Assembly: GCA_034423015.1 (NCBI GenBank)
Contig: DAOUJG010000055.1
Span: 16,486-80,485, forward strand
Origin: JAGWBJ01 sp034423015
Lineage (GTDB): Bacteria > Chloroflexota > Dehalococcoidia > Lucifugimonadales > JAGWBF01
Direction: 5' to 3'
DNA length: 64,000 nucleotides
Shown: positions 8,641 to 16,251 of the stretch, piece after piece
How the letters are laid out: each line of letters begins with the position of its first letter
Position numbering within the stretch: position 1 is the first letter of the stretch
The notes under the pieces: generated by a model
Database searches by the model: none
Seen by the model: the letters and a program-made list of their open reading frames with translations, nothing else
Told to the model about the DNA's origin: nothing
Position numbers and translations under genes: made by a program

Positions 8641-9315
8641 CTAGCTGCGCACCATGACCATGGCGGCCACCTCGGTGCCCAGCACCACGTCGGAGCCATC
8701 CACCACCAAGGTGATCGTGCCCTTGTAGGGAGCGATCTCCCTCACCTCCACGCTTGCTCCCGGCCTCACCCCGGTCTCGTCGAAGAACTCCAGTAGCTGC
8801 GGGTCCTCTTCGGGGACCTGCTCCACGACGGTGGTATCCCCCTGGTCGGTCTCGCTCAGCGGCTTCACCGCCGGCGGCTCGATCCCATCGCTGTAGCCGG
8901 GTATGGGAGCGCCGAAGGGGTTGACGGTGGGATATCCCAGCGAGGCGGCCAGCTTCGTCTCCACATACTCAGAGATGGCATGCTCCAGCCGGTGGGCCTC
9001 CATGTGGGCCCGGGGCCACTCGACCCCCAGGAGCTGGGTGAGCATGCACTCGGCCAGGCGGTGACGTCTCACCACCGACTCGCCCACCTGGTTCCCCCGG
9101 TCGGTGAAGTGTATCTCCTTACTGTCGCTAACCTGGATCATCCCCTGCTTCCCAAGCCGTTTCAACGTGCCTGCCACGGTGGCCACCGACACGTCCATGA
9201 CCTCGGCAAGCCGTGTGGGAAACACCCGCTCGCCTCGCTCTTTCAGCTTGTATATGGCCTGGAGATAGTTCTCCACGACGACGCTTATCTCCGGCTTTGG
9301 CTCCCCCAACAACAT
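8641..9315 (-). CDS. DtxR/MntR-family metal-dependent repressor with an atypical metal site
   Basis: A 224-residue regulator: an N-terminal winged helix-turn-helix (about 10-75), a dimerisation/metal domain (76-140) and a C-terminal FeoA/SH3-like domain (about 150-224). Aligned to DtxR, site 1 is intact (H85, E89, H104). At site 2, E111 and H112 are kept, but the Cys of iron-sensing DtxR (Glu in MntR) is His108, and the Met/Asp near the N-terminus is Asn16. Family knowledge says these positions set Fe versus Mn preference, so its metal is uncertain. It starts at ATG 9315-9313. It is divergent from an Fe(III)-type ABC transporter and close to a ferritin-like/VIT1 exporter, which suggests it controls both. 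Confidence 0.92.
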   Translation of the reverse strand: MLLGEPKPEISVVVENYLQAIYKLKERGERVFPTRLAEVMDVSVATVAGTLKRLGKQGMIQVSDSKEIHFTDRGNQVGESVVRRHRLAECMLTQLLGVEWPRAHMEAHRLEHAISEYVETKLAASLGYPTVNPFGAPIPGYSDGIEPPAVKPLSETDQGDTTVVEQVPEEDPQLLEFFDETGVRPGASVEVREIAPYKGTITLVVDGSDVVLGTEVAAMVMVRS

Positions 9316-9386
9316 ATCTGCACTAGCCTTCCTGATCGTATTTCACAAGCGGCCGCCCGGCTCTTTCAGGTGGCCGAATCGGACCC

Positions 9387-9416
9387 ATTATATCCGGTCT
9401 CATACCGGCCGTACAA
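9387..9416 (-). promoter_or_regulatory. Promoter of the DtxR-family gene with internal inverted repeat
   Basis: On the minus strand TTGTAC (9416-9411), an 18-bp spacer and a perfect TATAAT (9392-9387). The spacer contains CCGGT-5 bp-ACCGG (9394-9408), a possible operator. The predicted start near 9380 gives a ~65-nt leader before the ATG at 9315. Confidence 0.65.
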
Positions 9417-9507
9417 CTCGTACAAAAACCGCGGCAAAAGACGGCCGGCTTCCAGGCAGCGTCATCCAGGGCCGGTGGAGTGGCCGCACATATTGGCGCC
9501 TTTAGTG

Positions 9508-9536
9508 TTGACATATGAAATTCATTAGGATACACT
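9508..9536 (+). promoter_or_regulatory. Promoter with embedded palindromic operator, upstream of the Fe(III)-type ABC genes
   Basis: TTGACA (9508-9513), a 17-bp spacer and TACACT (9531-9536). The spacer contains a perfect interrupted palindrome ATGAA-A-TTCAT (9515-9525). An operator between -35 and -10 is the usual arrangement for metal repression, and the DtxR-family gene is divergent from it. The ATG at 9515 lies inside this promoter, so it cannot be the start of the transporter gene. Confidence 0.65.
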
Positions 9537-9661
9537 GCCTCCCCGGAGTCGAAGACCAGACCGGGTCCCCGAGCAGATTCGGGGACCGGTCCGCCGGGTC
9601 GTCAGCCGGACCCGGAAGGGACATTGGCCCTGCTGAGAGGGCCGGGGGGCGTCTCGTAATT

Positions 9662-11359
9662 ATGGTTGGGGCCGCAAAGTCGCTGGCCGGCGGGGTCCTG
9701 TCCCGGATCGGCAACGGTAGGCGGCCAGGCCAGACCCCCACTGCCCTGTGGACGGTCACCCTGACGATCGCCGTGGCCGTGACCATGCCCGTCGTCTATC
9801 TGGCCGTACGGACCTTCGACGACGGCGAGGCGGCGTGGGACATCATCTTCCGCTCCCGCACCGCCGAGATCCTCCTGCGGTCCATACTGCTGATAGTCTG
9901 CGTCACCGCTGGGTCGATCGCCCTCGCCCTGCCCCTGGCCTGGCTGACCGTCCGTACCGACCTGCCTTTCCGTCGGATGTGGTCGGTGGTCCTGATGCTT
10001 CCCCTGGTGATCCCCAGCTACATAGGCGGGTTTCTGGTGGTCGTCGTCCTGGGGCCCAGGGGCATGCTCCAGCAGCTCCTGGACGGCCCCTTTGGCGTGA
10101 CCCGCTTGCCGGAGATCTACGGCCTTGCCGGGGCCGCGCTGACCCTGACGCTGCTGAGCTATCCATACGTACTGATCACCGTCAGGGCGGCCCTGTGGCG
10201 GTTGGACCCGGGACTGGAGGAGAGCTCGCGGGGGCTGGGGCTGGGCAGCTGGGCCACCTTCCGGCGGGTAACGATGCCCCTGCTGCGCCCATCCATCGCG
10301 GCGGGAGCGGTGCTGGTGGCCCTGTACACGTTGAGCGACTTCGGGGCCGTTTCCCTGCTGCGCTACGAGACCTTCACCTGGGCCATCTACACCCAGTACG
10401 AGTCTGCCTTCGACCGGACCATCGCGGCGGCCCTTTCCCTGGTCCTGGTGCTGGTGGCCGTGGGAATATTGCTGTTGGAGGCGGGCTTCCGGGCACGCTC
10501 CCGGTACCACCGCATCGGTGTCGGCGCCGCCCGCCCCCCGGGGCTGGCCCGCCTGGGACGCTGGCGTTGGCCCGCCGCCGGTCTGTGCGCCGCGGTCATC
10601 CTCTTCTCGATGGTCCTGCCCCTATCGGTCCTGGTCTACTGGGTAGTGAACGGCGTGTCGTCGGGCGAGCCGCTGGCGTTCGAGTGGTCCGCCGCCTGGA
10701 ACTCCCTCTACGTATCCGCCATCGCTGCGGTGGCGACCGTCGCCGCCGCACTGGCCGTCGCCATCCTGGCGGTGCGCCACCCCGGCCCCATCGCCTCCGT
10801 CTGCGAGCGGACAACCTACGTGGGCTTCGCCCTGCCCGGCATAGCCGTGGCCCTGGCGCTGGTGTTCTTCGCCATCCGGTACGCCCTCCCGCTGTACCAG
10901 ACCCTCGGCCTTCTGGTGTTCGCCTACGTCGTGCTGTTCCTCTCTCCCGCCGTCGGCAGCGTCAGGGCCTCCCTGTTACAGGTCAATCCCAGGGTCGAGG
11001 AAGCGGCCCTCAGCCTGGGACGCCGGCCCATACAGGTGATCGCCGAGGTAACCCTGCCCCTGGTGAGGCCTGGGCTGGTGGCGGGAGCTGCCCTGGTATT
11101 CCTGTTGACCATGAAGGAGCTGCCAGCCACGCTGATACTGGGGCCGATAGGGTTCAATACACTGGCGACCGTCATATGGTCCGCGGCCTCCGAGTCCTTC
11201 TTCGCCAGGGCTGCCGCGCCGGCCCTGGTCCTGGTGGCGCTGTCTGCGGCTCCCCTGGCTTTCCTGGTCCTGCGGGAGCGCAGGCTGCAGGCGCCCCTCT
11301 CGGCCGCCAGGAGGGAAAGCCGGTCCCAACGCCGGGAGATTGACTTTGTCCGTGGCTGA
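9662..11359 (+). CDS. Iron(III)-type ABC transporter permease (fused two-domain)
   Basis: A ~565-residue permease with two homologous membrane halves, about 12 helices in all. Each half ends with an EAA-type coupling loop that contacts the ATPase: EESSRGLGLGSWATFRRV and EEAALSLGRRPIQVIAEV. This layout is that of FbpB/AfuB/HitB ferric-iron permeases. ATG 9662 is chosen because the longer frame from 9515 would begin inside the promoter; it encodes MVGAAKSLAG. It overlaps the start region of the ATPase gene. No periplasmic binding protein gene is adjacent, which is unusual. Regulation by the divergent DtxR-type protein is likely from the operator-bearing promoter. Thiamine or phosphonate transport cannot be excluded from the permease alone. 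Confidence 0.85.
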   Translation: MVGAAKSLAGGVLSRIGNGRRPGQTPTALWTVTLTIAVAVTMPVVYLAVRTFDDGEAAWDIIFRSRTAEILLRSILLIVCVTAGSIALALPLAWLTVRTDLPFRRMWSVVLMLPLVIPSYIGGFLVVVVLGPRGMLQQLLDGPFGVTRLPEIYGLAGAALTLTLLSYPYVLITVRAALWRLDPGLEESSRGLGLGSWATFRRVTMPLLRPSIAAGAVLVALYTLSDFGAVSLLRYETFTWAIYTQYESAFDRTIAAALSLVLVLVAVGILLLEAGFRARSRYHRIGVGAARPPGLARLGRWRWPAAGLCAAVILFSMVLPLSVLVYWVVNGVSSGEPLAFEWSAAWNSLYVSAIAAVATVAAALAVAILAVRHPGPIASVCERTTYVGFALPGIAVALALVFFAIRYALPLYQTLGLLVFAYVVLFLSPAVGSVRASLLQVNPRVEEAALSLGRRPIQVIAEVTLPLVRPGLVAGAALVFLLTMKELPATLILGPIGFNTLATVIWSAASESFFARAAAPALVLVALSAAPLAFLVLRERRLQAPLSAARRESRSQRREIDFVRG

Positions 11360-11411
11360 CACTCGGCTTGTCTCCGAGCACACCACCGACGGACCCCGTA
11401 GGGAGGTGGCT

Positions 11412-12500
11412 GTGGGCCATCCGCCAATCCGGTGCGACGGGCTGAGCAAGTCTTTCGGCGAGATCGGTGCCCTGCGGAACGTGACCCTGACGCTGGAGGA
11501 AGGGGAAGTCCTCGCCCTGGTGGGTCCCAGCGGCAGCGGCAAGTCCACCCTGCTCCGCCTGGTGGCGGGGTTTGAATCGCCCGACGCCGGGACCATCGCT
11601 CTCCGCGGGCGGGTGATATCCGGCGCCGGCGACTGGGTGCCTCCCGAGGAACGTCGCCTGGGCATGGTGTTCCAGGACTACGCCCTCTTCCCACACATGA
11701 CGGTCCACGAGAACGTGGCCTTCGGGCTGAAGGACCGCTCTAGGAGAGACAGAGAAGACCGGGCCATGGCCATGCTGGGCATGGTCCACCTCTCTGAGAT
11801 GGGCGGCAGGTATCCCTACGAGCTCTCGGGGGGAGAGCAGCAGCGGGTGGCGCTGGCGCGATCCCTGGCCGCGGAGCCCCGGGCCCTGCTGCTGGACGAG
11901 CCCTTCAGCAACCTGGACCCCCATCTGCGGGCGGGCCTCCGCGTGGAGGTCAGGAGCATCCTCCGCTCCAGCGGCGTCTCCGCCATATACGTCACTCACG
12001 ACCAGGAGGAGGCTCTGTTCATGGGAGACAGGGTGGCCGTCCTCAACGCGGGAGCGCTGGAGCAGGTGGGGAGCCCCGAGGAGATGTTCCACCGCCCCCG
12101 GTCCAAGTTCGTGGCGCGGTTCCTGGGCACCGCCGACTTCCTCAGGGCCCGCAGGGTGGGCGGCTGCCTCGAGACCGAGATCGGCCTGCTCGAAGGGCCC
12201 GAGGGCCTGCGCGAGGGCGCGGTGGTGGATGTGGGGGTGCGGCCAGACGATGTGGCCATGGGCCGCGACGCCAACGGCTTGGGTGTGGTGATCGGGCGGG
12301 TGTTCCGCGGGACCCACTACCTGTACACCGTGGAGCTACCCTCGGGCGCACAGGTCCGCAGCCTCCAGCACCACACCGCCCACTACGACGACGGAGAGGC
12401 GGTCGACGTGCGGCTGGAGCCAGACCAGTCGTTGATGTGCTTCCTGGTCGACGACGCCGGGGAGACCGGCCTTACCGCCCGCACCATCCCTGCCCGATAG
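11412..12500 (+). CDS. ABC transporter ATP-binding protein (FbpC/PotA-like)
   Basis: The ATPase partner of the preceding permease. It has Walker A GPSGSGKST, Q-loop VFQDYALFPHMT, signature LSGGEQQR, Walker B LLLDEPF and H-loop THDQ, followed by a ~120-residue TOBE-type C-terminal domain (GVRPDDV region). GTG 11412 is preferred because GGGAGG lies 5 bp upstream and it leaves the usual few residues before the first strand; a TTG at 11340, overlapping the permease stop, would add 24 residues with no family match. Length is about 362 residues. FbpC, PotA and similar subfamilies are hard to separate; the iron assignment comes from context. Confidence 0.88.
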   Translation: MGHPPIRCDGLSKSFGEIGALRNVTLTLEEGEVLALVGPSGSGKSTLLRLVAGFESPDAGTIALRGRVISGAGDWVPPEERRLGMVFQDYALFPHMTVHENVAFGLKDRSRRDREDRAMAMLGMVHLSEMGGRYPYELSGGEQQRVALARSLAAEPRALLLDEPFSNLDPHLRAGLRVEVRSILRSSGVSAIYVTHDQEEALFMGDRVAVLNAGALEQVGSPEEMFHRPRSKFVARFLGTADFLRARRVGGCLETEIGLLEGPEGLREGAVVDVGVRPDDVAMGRDANGLGVVIGRVFRGTHYLYTVELPSGAQVRSLQHHTAHYDDGEAVDVRLEPDQSLMCFLVDDAGETGLTARTIPAR

Positions 12501-12507
12501 CCGCCGG

Positions 12508-12526
12508 CCGGCCTCTCACGGGCCGG
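12508..12526. terminator. GC hairpin between convergent ABC and exporter genes
   Basis: CCGGCC (12508-12513), 7-nt loop, GGCCGG (12521-12526), in the 33-bp gap between the converging stop codons. It could serve both strands, but neither side has a proper T-tract, so termination efficiency is uncertain. Confidence 0.45.
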
Positions 12527-12533
12527 ACTAACT

Positions 12534-13733
12534 TCAGACGATAAGCCCAAGGCCGAACCCGGCCCCGGCGGACACGGCCCCGATGGACAGCACCTCCAAG
12601 CCCTGCAGCACCGGCGACTGCCTGACGATGCGCCCCTTCCCGATGCCGAGGGCGAAGAGGCCTGTCAAGGTGGCGGCCACGGAGGCGGTGATGGCGACGT
12701 TGCCCCCGGTGAAGAAATAGGGCAGCACCGGCACCATCGCCCCGGCGATGAACGCCGCGCTCATGGTCAGCGCATCCTTGACGGGGTTCACCGTATCTTC
12801 GTAGCTCAGTCCCAGCTCCTTCTCCACCATGGTCGTAAGCCACAGGTCCTTGTCGGCGGCGATGTGCTCGGCCACTCCCTTGGCCTCCTCGAAGCTCAAC
12901 CCCTCCCGCTGGTACAGGACCACCAGCTCGGCAAGCTCCTCGGCGGGATGCTCGGCAAGCTCCGCAGCCTCCTTCTCTATCTCGGCCCTCTGCACGTCCT
13001 GCTCGGCGCGGGACCCCAGGTAAGCGCCGGTGCCCATGGATATCACGCCCGCCAGGGCGCCCGCCAGCCCGGCCACCAGGATGATGGGGTTGTCGGCCCC
13101 GGCCACGGCGACGCCGGTAACCAGCGCAACGGTGCTCACCAAGCCGTCCTGGGCCCCGAAGACCACCTCACGAATGCGCCCTGCGGCGGCTACCCGCCAG
13201 CGCTCTCCCTCGACTTCCTGCCTGGCCCTGGCGTAGGTGGGCGACGCCTCGGGTTCGACCACCTGCAGGGGCTCCGGCCGCCTCACCGCTCCGGCGCCCC
13301 CGTCGGCTGCCGCCTCGGCTGCCGGCCCCTGCCTGGCCTCCAACTCCTCCAGGGCCTTGGTGAAGACCTCTAGGTGGTGCCTCTCCCGGTCCATGGCCAG
13401 GGTGAAAGTGTCCGCCGCGTCCATGCGCCCGTCGTCCAGGGCGTCCTTGACCATGCGGGGATACATGGTGCTGATCTCCTTGGACTCGCCGGTGACGACG
13501 TTCCTCAGGTTCTCGAGACTGGAGCGGACCTCCCCCGACACCCTCAGGTGGTTCATCCCGTGAATGGTCTCCGCCCCGGCCACCTCCTGGAAGACCTGGG
13601 CCACCTCGGGGTATCCCTCCTCCAGGGCCTTGTGGGCGTAGGCGCTGTACTTCAGGTGGGCCATCGCTTCGCTGACGATGGCGTTCCAAAGGTTCCGCTC
13701 GGTCCTGGTCATGGTGGAATCAGGGTTTCTCAT
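12534..13733 (-). CDS. mbfA: Ferritin-like/VIT1 fusion, probable iron or manganese exporter (MbfA type)
   Basis: A 399-residue two-domain membrane protein. The N-terminal ~130 residues form a ferritin-like helical bundle with di-iron ligands (SEAMAHLKY, GAETIH, DRERHH). An acidic/Ala-rich linker follows, then a VIT1/CCC1 domain with FGAQDGLVSTVALVTGVA, a cytosolic helical hairpin rich in Glu (metal-binding domain) and three C-terminal helices. Proteins of this architecture export iron, or take it into vesicles in eukaryotic relatives. The start is ATG 13733-13731 (GAGG upstream). It converges on the Fe(III)-type ABC genes and lies 4.4 kb from the DtxR-type regulator, so uptake, efflux and sensing are grouped. 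Confidence 0.9.
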   Translation of the reverse strand: MRNPDSTMTRTERNLWNAIVSEAMAHLKYSAYAHKALEEGYPEVAQVFQEVAGAETIHGMNHLRVSGEVRSSLENLRNVVTGESKEISTMYPRMVKDALDDGRMDAADTFTLAMDRERHHLEVFTKALEELEARQGPAAEAAADGGAGAVRRPEPLQVVEPEASPTYARARQEVEGERWRVAAAGRIREVVFGAQDGLVSTVALVTGVAVAGADNPIILVAGLAGALAGVISMGTGAYLGSRAEQDVQRAEIEKEAAELAEHPAEELAELVVLYQREGLSFEEAKGVAEHIAADKDLWLTTMVEKELGLSYEDTVNPVKDALTMSAAFIAGAMVPVLPYFFTGGNVAITASVAATLTGLFALGIGKGRIVRQSPVLQGLEVLSIGAVSAGAGFGLGLIV

Positions 13734-13809
13734 GGCGTCGTCCTCGCGTGGGCACGGCTGTGATGGCGCCGCGTGAAGTGTGCCGAATGGGTGTCGCTCT
13801 CTGCGACGG

Positions 13810-14589
13810 CTATACGGCCATGATGTGGTAGCCGGCGTCCACGGGTATCACCGAGCCCGTCACGCCGCTGGACAGGTCGCTGCACAGGAACAGGGCCGTC
13901 TTGCCCACCTCTTCGTGGGTGATATTCCGCTCCATGGGCGCCCGCTGGGCGTGCATCTTCTTCATGTCCAGAAACCCGTGGATGCCCCGGGCCGCCAGGG
14001 TCTCCAGGGGGCCCGCCGAGATGGCGTTCACCCTGATGTTCCTGCCCCCGTACTCGGCGGCAAGCTGACGTACCTCGTTCTCCAGCGCCGCCTTGGCGGT
14101 GCCCATGATGTTGTAGCCGGGGAAGACCCGTTCCGACGCCTGGAAGGTCATGGTCACGACGCTGCCTCCCCCGCGGCGCTCCATCAACGGCGCGGCGCCG
14201 CGGACCAGGGGCAGCAGGGAGTAGGCGCTGACATCCAGGGCGACCCGGAAGCCCTCGCGGCCCGTCTTGGAGAAGTCGCCCCCCAGGTCGTCCCGAAGGG
14301 CGTAGGCGATGCTGTGGACCAAAACGTCCAGCCCATCGAACTGCTCCTCCACCCGGGCGAAGACCTCGGCTATCCCGTCGTCGTCGGTAACGTCGCACTC
14401 CAGGAGCACGGGGTCAGTGAGGTCCACGGCCAGCTTCTCGACCCTGCCCTTCAGGCGCTGGTTCTGGTAGGCGAGGGCCAAACGACAGCCCGCCTCGTCC
14501 AGCACCCGGGCGATGGCCCAGGCGATGCTTCGCTCGTTGGCGACGCCGAAGACGAGGGCCGACCGCCCCTTCAGATCTATCGAGTACAG
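13810..14589 (-). CDS. fabI: Enoyl-[ACP] reductase (NADH), FabI type, with apparent CTG start
   Basis: A short-chain-dehydrogenase-fold enzyme that reduces enoyl-ACP in the last step of fatty-acid elongation. The FabI-specific cofactor motif VFGVANERSIAW and the catalytic YNIMGTAK (Tyr159, Lys166) are present. The second conserved active-site Tyr, ten residues before Tyr159, is Phe149. No ATG, GTG or TTG lies in frame near the conserved N-terminus. CTG 14589-14587 has GGAGG exactly 6 nt upstream and gives 259 residues, the family length. The alternative, ATG 14703, adds 38 Arg-rich residues and overlaps the nuclease gene by 80 nt. It follows the nuclease gene by 34 bp. Confidence 0.9.
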   Translation of the reverse strand: MYSIDLKGRSALVFGVANERSIAWAIARVLDEAGCRLALAYQNQRLKGRVEKLAVDLTDPVLLECDVTDDDGIAEVFARVEEQFDGLDVLVHSIAYALRDDLGGDFSKTGREGFRVALDVSAYSLLPLVRGAAPLMERRGGGSVVTMTFQASERVFPGYNIMGTAKAALENEVRQLAAEYGGRNIRVNAISAGPLETLAARGIHGFLDMKKMHAQRAPMERNITHEEVGKTALFLCSDLSSGVTGSVIPVDAGYHIMAV

Positions 14590-14595
14590 CTGACG

Positions 14596-14600
14596 CCTCC
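14596..14600 (-). promoter_or_regulatory. Ribosome-binding site that supports the CTG start of fabI
   Basis: On the minus strand GGAGG is followed by a 6-nt spacer (CGTCAG) and CTG, then codons for YSIDLKGR, the expected N-terminus of FabI. Spacing and strength are optimal, and no conventional start codon is near it in frame. Confidence 0.6.
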
Positions 14601-14623
14601 GGTGGTCCGACGGCGCGGCATGG

Positions 14624-15220
14624 TCACGGCCTCTGCGGCTCCGCCCACATTCCCCTCCGTGCCTGCTTCGCCTCTTCTTCCAGCGCGGCGAAGCACAGGG
14701 CATGCTGGTCGTCGGGCGGGAAAACTACCGCCCGGCCGTGGCCCTCACGCACGATCTCGGCGCCAACCAGTATACCATCGGCATACACGTAGCGCAGCAG
14801 CCTGCCGAACCGGTCCCTGTCCGAGGTGTCCTTCACGAGGAGCACGGACCGGCCTTCCACCAGGCGGCGGTTCAGCTCGGTGGCCTCGGCGCCGAAGGGC
14901 TCCGGGGCTTCTCCAACCTCGGGGGCGTCGATTCCCACGTACCTGACACGCTCTCCCCCTTCCACGACGATGGTGTCTCCGTCGACGACGCGGGATACCT
15001 TGGTCCTGGCCCGCTCGCCGGGGTCCTGGAAGGCATTGCATCCACCCCCGCTCACCGGGGCCTCCCCTCCTCCCCGGGAGGTGGCCTGGAACACGCCGGA
15101 GCACCCCTCGGGGGCGTCTACCTGGGCGTTGGCCGGACGCCAGCCGGCTGCCATGACCAGGACGAGGGAGATGCACACGGTCCTCAGGGCGGTAGGGACG
15201 ACCTGCCGCGGGCTAACCAA
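14624..15220 (-). CDS. Secreted thermonuclease-like protein (SNase domain)
   Basis: A 198-residue exported nuclease. It has an N-terminal signal peptide (hydrophobic TVCISLVLVMAAG, likely cleavage after ANA near residue 32), a short Cys-containing spacer, and an SNase domain with VVDGDTIVV, RYVGIDAPE and DRFGRLLRYVY, which supply the Ca2+-binding Asp residues and the catalytic Arg/Glu. It should cut nucleic acids outside the cytoplasm. The start is TTG 15220-15218, overlapping the end of the LLM oxidoreductase gene by 8 bp. Four Cys in the mature part could form disulfides. Confidence 0.87.
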   Translation of the reverse strand: MVSPRQVVPTALRTVCISLVLVMAAGWRPANAQVDAPEGCSGVFQATSRGGGEAPVSGGGCNAFQDPGERARTKVSRVVDGDTIVVEGGERVRYVGIDAPEVGEAPEPFGAEATELNRRLVEGRSVLLVKDTSDRDRFGRLLRYVYADGILVGAEIVREGHGRAVVFPPDDQHALCFAALEEEAKQARRGMWAEPQRP

Positions 15221-16181
15221 TGGCGGGCGCTACCTCGTCGAGGAAGGTGTCCATCTGGCGCTCCTGGTCGAAGGAGGCGAAGCGGACGATGATGGTCCCC
15301 GCGCCGGCGTCAACGTACTGGCGAATGCGCTCCACGGTCCTCTCGGCGGGCCCGCCGAAGGGGCCCCACCGGTCGCCCCAGATGTTGGCCCCGTAATACA
15401 GCATCAGGTACCGGTCGGCCTCCCGGGCGGCCCTCTCTTCGTCGCGGTCCAGGTTCACGGTCATGTAGAAGGCGGACTCCATGGGCTCCGCCTCGCGCCC
15501 ATACTCGGCCCGGTAGGCGCGGACCTTGTCGGCCACCATGGCGTACTCATCGGGCGTGTCGGAGATGCCGATGAAGCCGTCCCCCAGCCTGGCGGCCCGG
15601 CGGAACTGGGCCTCCGACCCGGCCCGCCAATGGCACGCCAGCAGGACGGGAACGCCGCCCTCCCGGGGCGGCCTGGGCTCCATGGCGACCTCGTCTAGGT
15701 CGAAGTGCCGGCCCGCAAACGAGACCATCTCCCCAACGCCCAGGCGCTTGGTTATCTCCACCAGCTCGGACAACCTGCCCGCCCTTCGGGATGCGTCGAC
15801 CCCCGCCGCCCGCCACTCCCTCTGCTGGGCGTCATTGAAGGCCCCGCCGACCCCTATGGCCAGCACCGTGCGCCCGCCGGCAATCAGGTCCAGCGTGCCC
15901 ACCACGTGGGACATCAGGACCGGATGCCTCAGGGCGGCCAGCATCACGGCGGTGCCAAGGCGCACCCGCTTGGTCCGCGCCGCGACCGCCGCCAGGGTCG
16001 TCAACGGCTCCAGTCTCGGCTTGGCGGTGAGGCTGTCCCCCACCCACACCGAGTCAAGACCGGCCTCCTCGGCCCTCTCGGCCATGGAGAGTATCCCCTC
16101 CGCGTTACGTGGCGCCTCTCCCGTCATGAGGAGACCCCTGGTGGGCAGGAGGACGCCCAGCTTCACTCCCGACGCGGCCAT
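15213..16181 (-). CDS. LLM-class F420-dependent oxidoreductase
   Basis: A 322-residue luciferase-like monooxygenase superfamily protein (TIM barrel). Typical segments are AERAEEAGLDSVWVGDS near the N-terminus, TLAAVAARTKRVRLGTAVML, HVVGTLDLIAGGRTVLAIGVGG and the C-terminal QYVDAGAGTIIVRFASFD. Some family members use FMN, but placement 70 bp downstream of cofC-cofD-cofH-cofG makes F420 the likely cofactor. The substrate is unknown. ATG 16181-16179 has GAGG upstream. Confidence 0.87.
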   Translation of the reverse strand: MAASGVKLGVLLPTRGLLMTGEAPRNAEGILSMAERAEEAGLDSVWVGDSLTAKPRLEPLTTLAAVAARTKRVRLGTAVMLAALRHPVLMSHVVGTLDLIAGGRTVLAIGVGGAFNDAQQREWRAAGVDASRRAGRLSELVEITKRLGVGEMVSFAGRHFDLDEVAMEPRPPREGGVPVLLACHWRAGSEAQFRRAARLGDGFIGISDTPDEYAMVADKVRAYRAEYGREAEPMESAFYMTVNLDRDEERAAREADRYLMLYYGANIWGDRWGPFGGPAERTVERIRQYVDAGAGTIIVRFASFDQERQMDTFLDEVAPAIG

Positions 16182-16251
16182 AGAAACCTCACTCTGTTCA
16201 GGATCTCCGTCCCAAGACCGCCGAAGGGTCGGCCTCTTTCATCAACCGGCA

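Noticed and set aside
9515..9661. An in-frame ATG at 9515 that would extend the ABC permease by 49 residues
   Set aside because: It lies between the -35 and -10 of a good promoter, so it would be upstream of the transcript start; the added residues have no family match.
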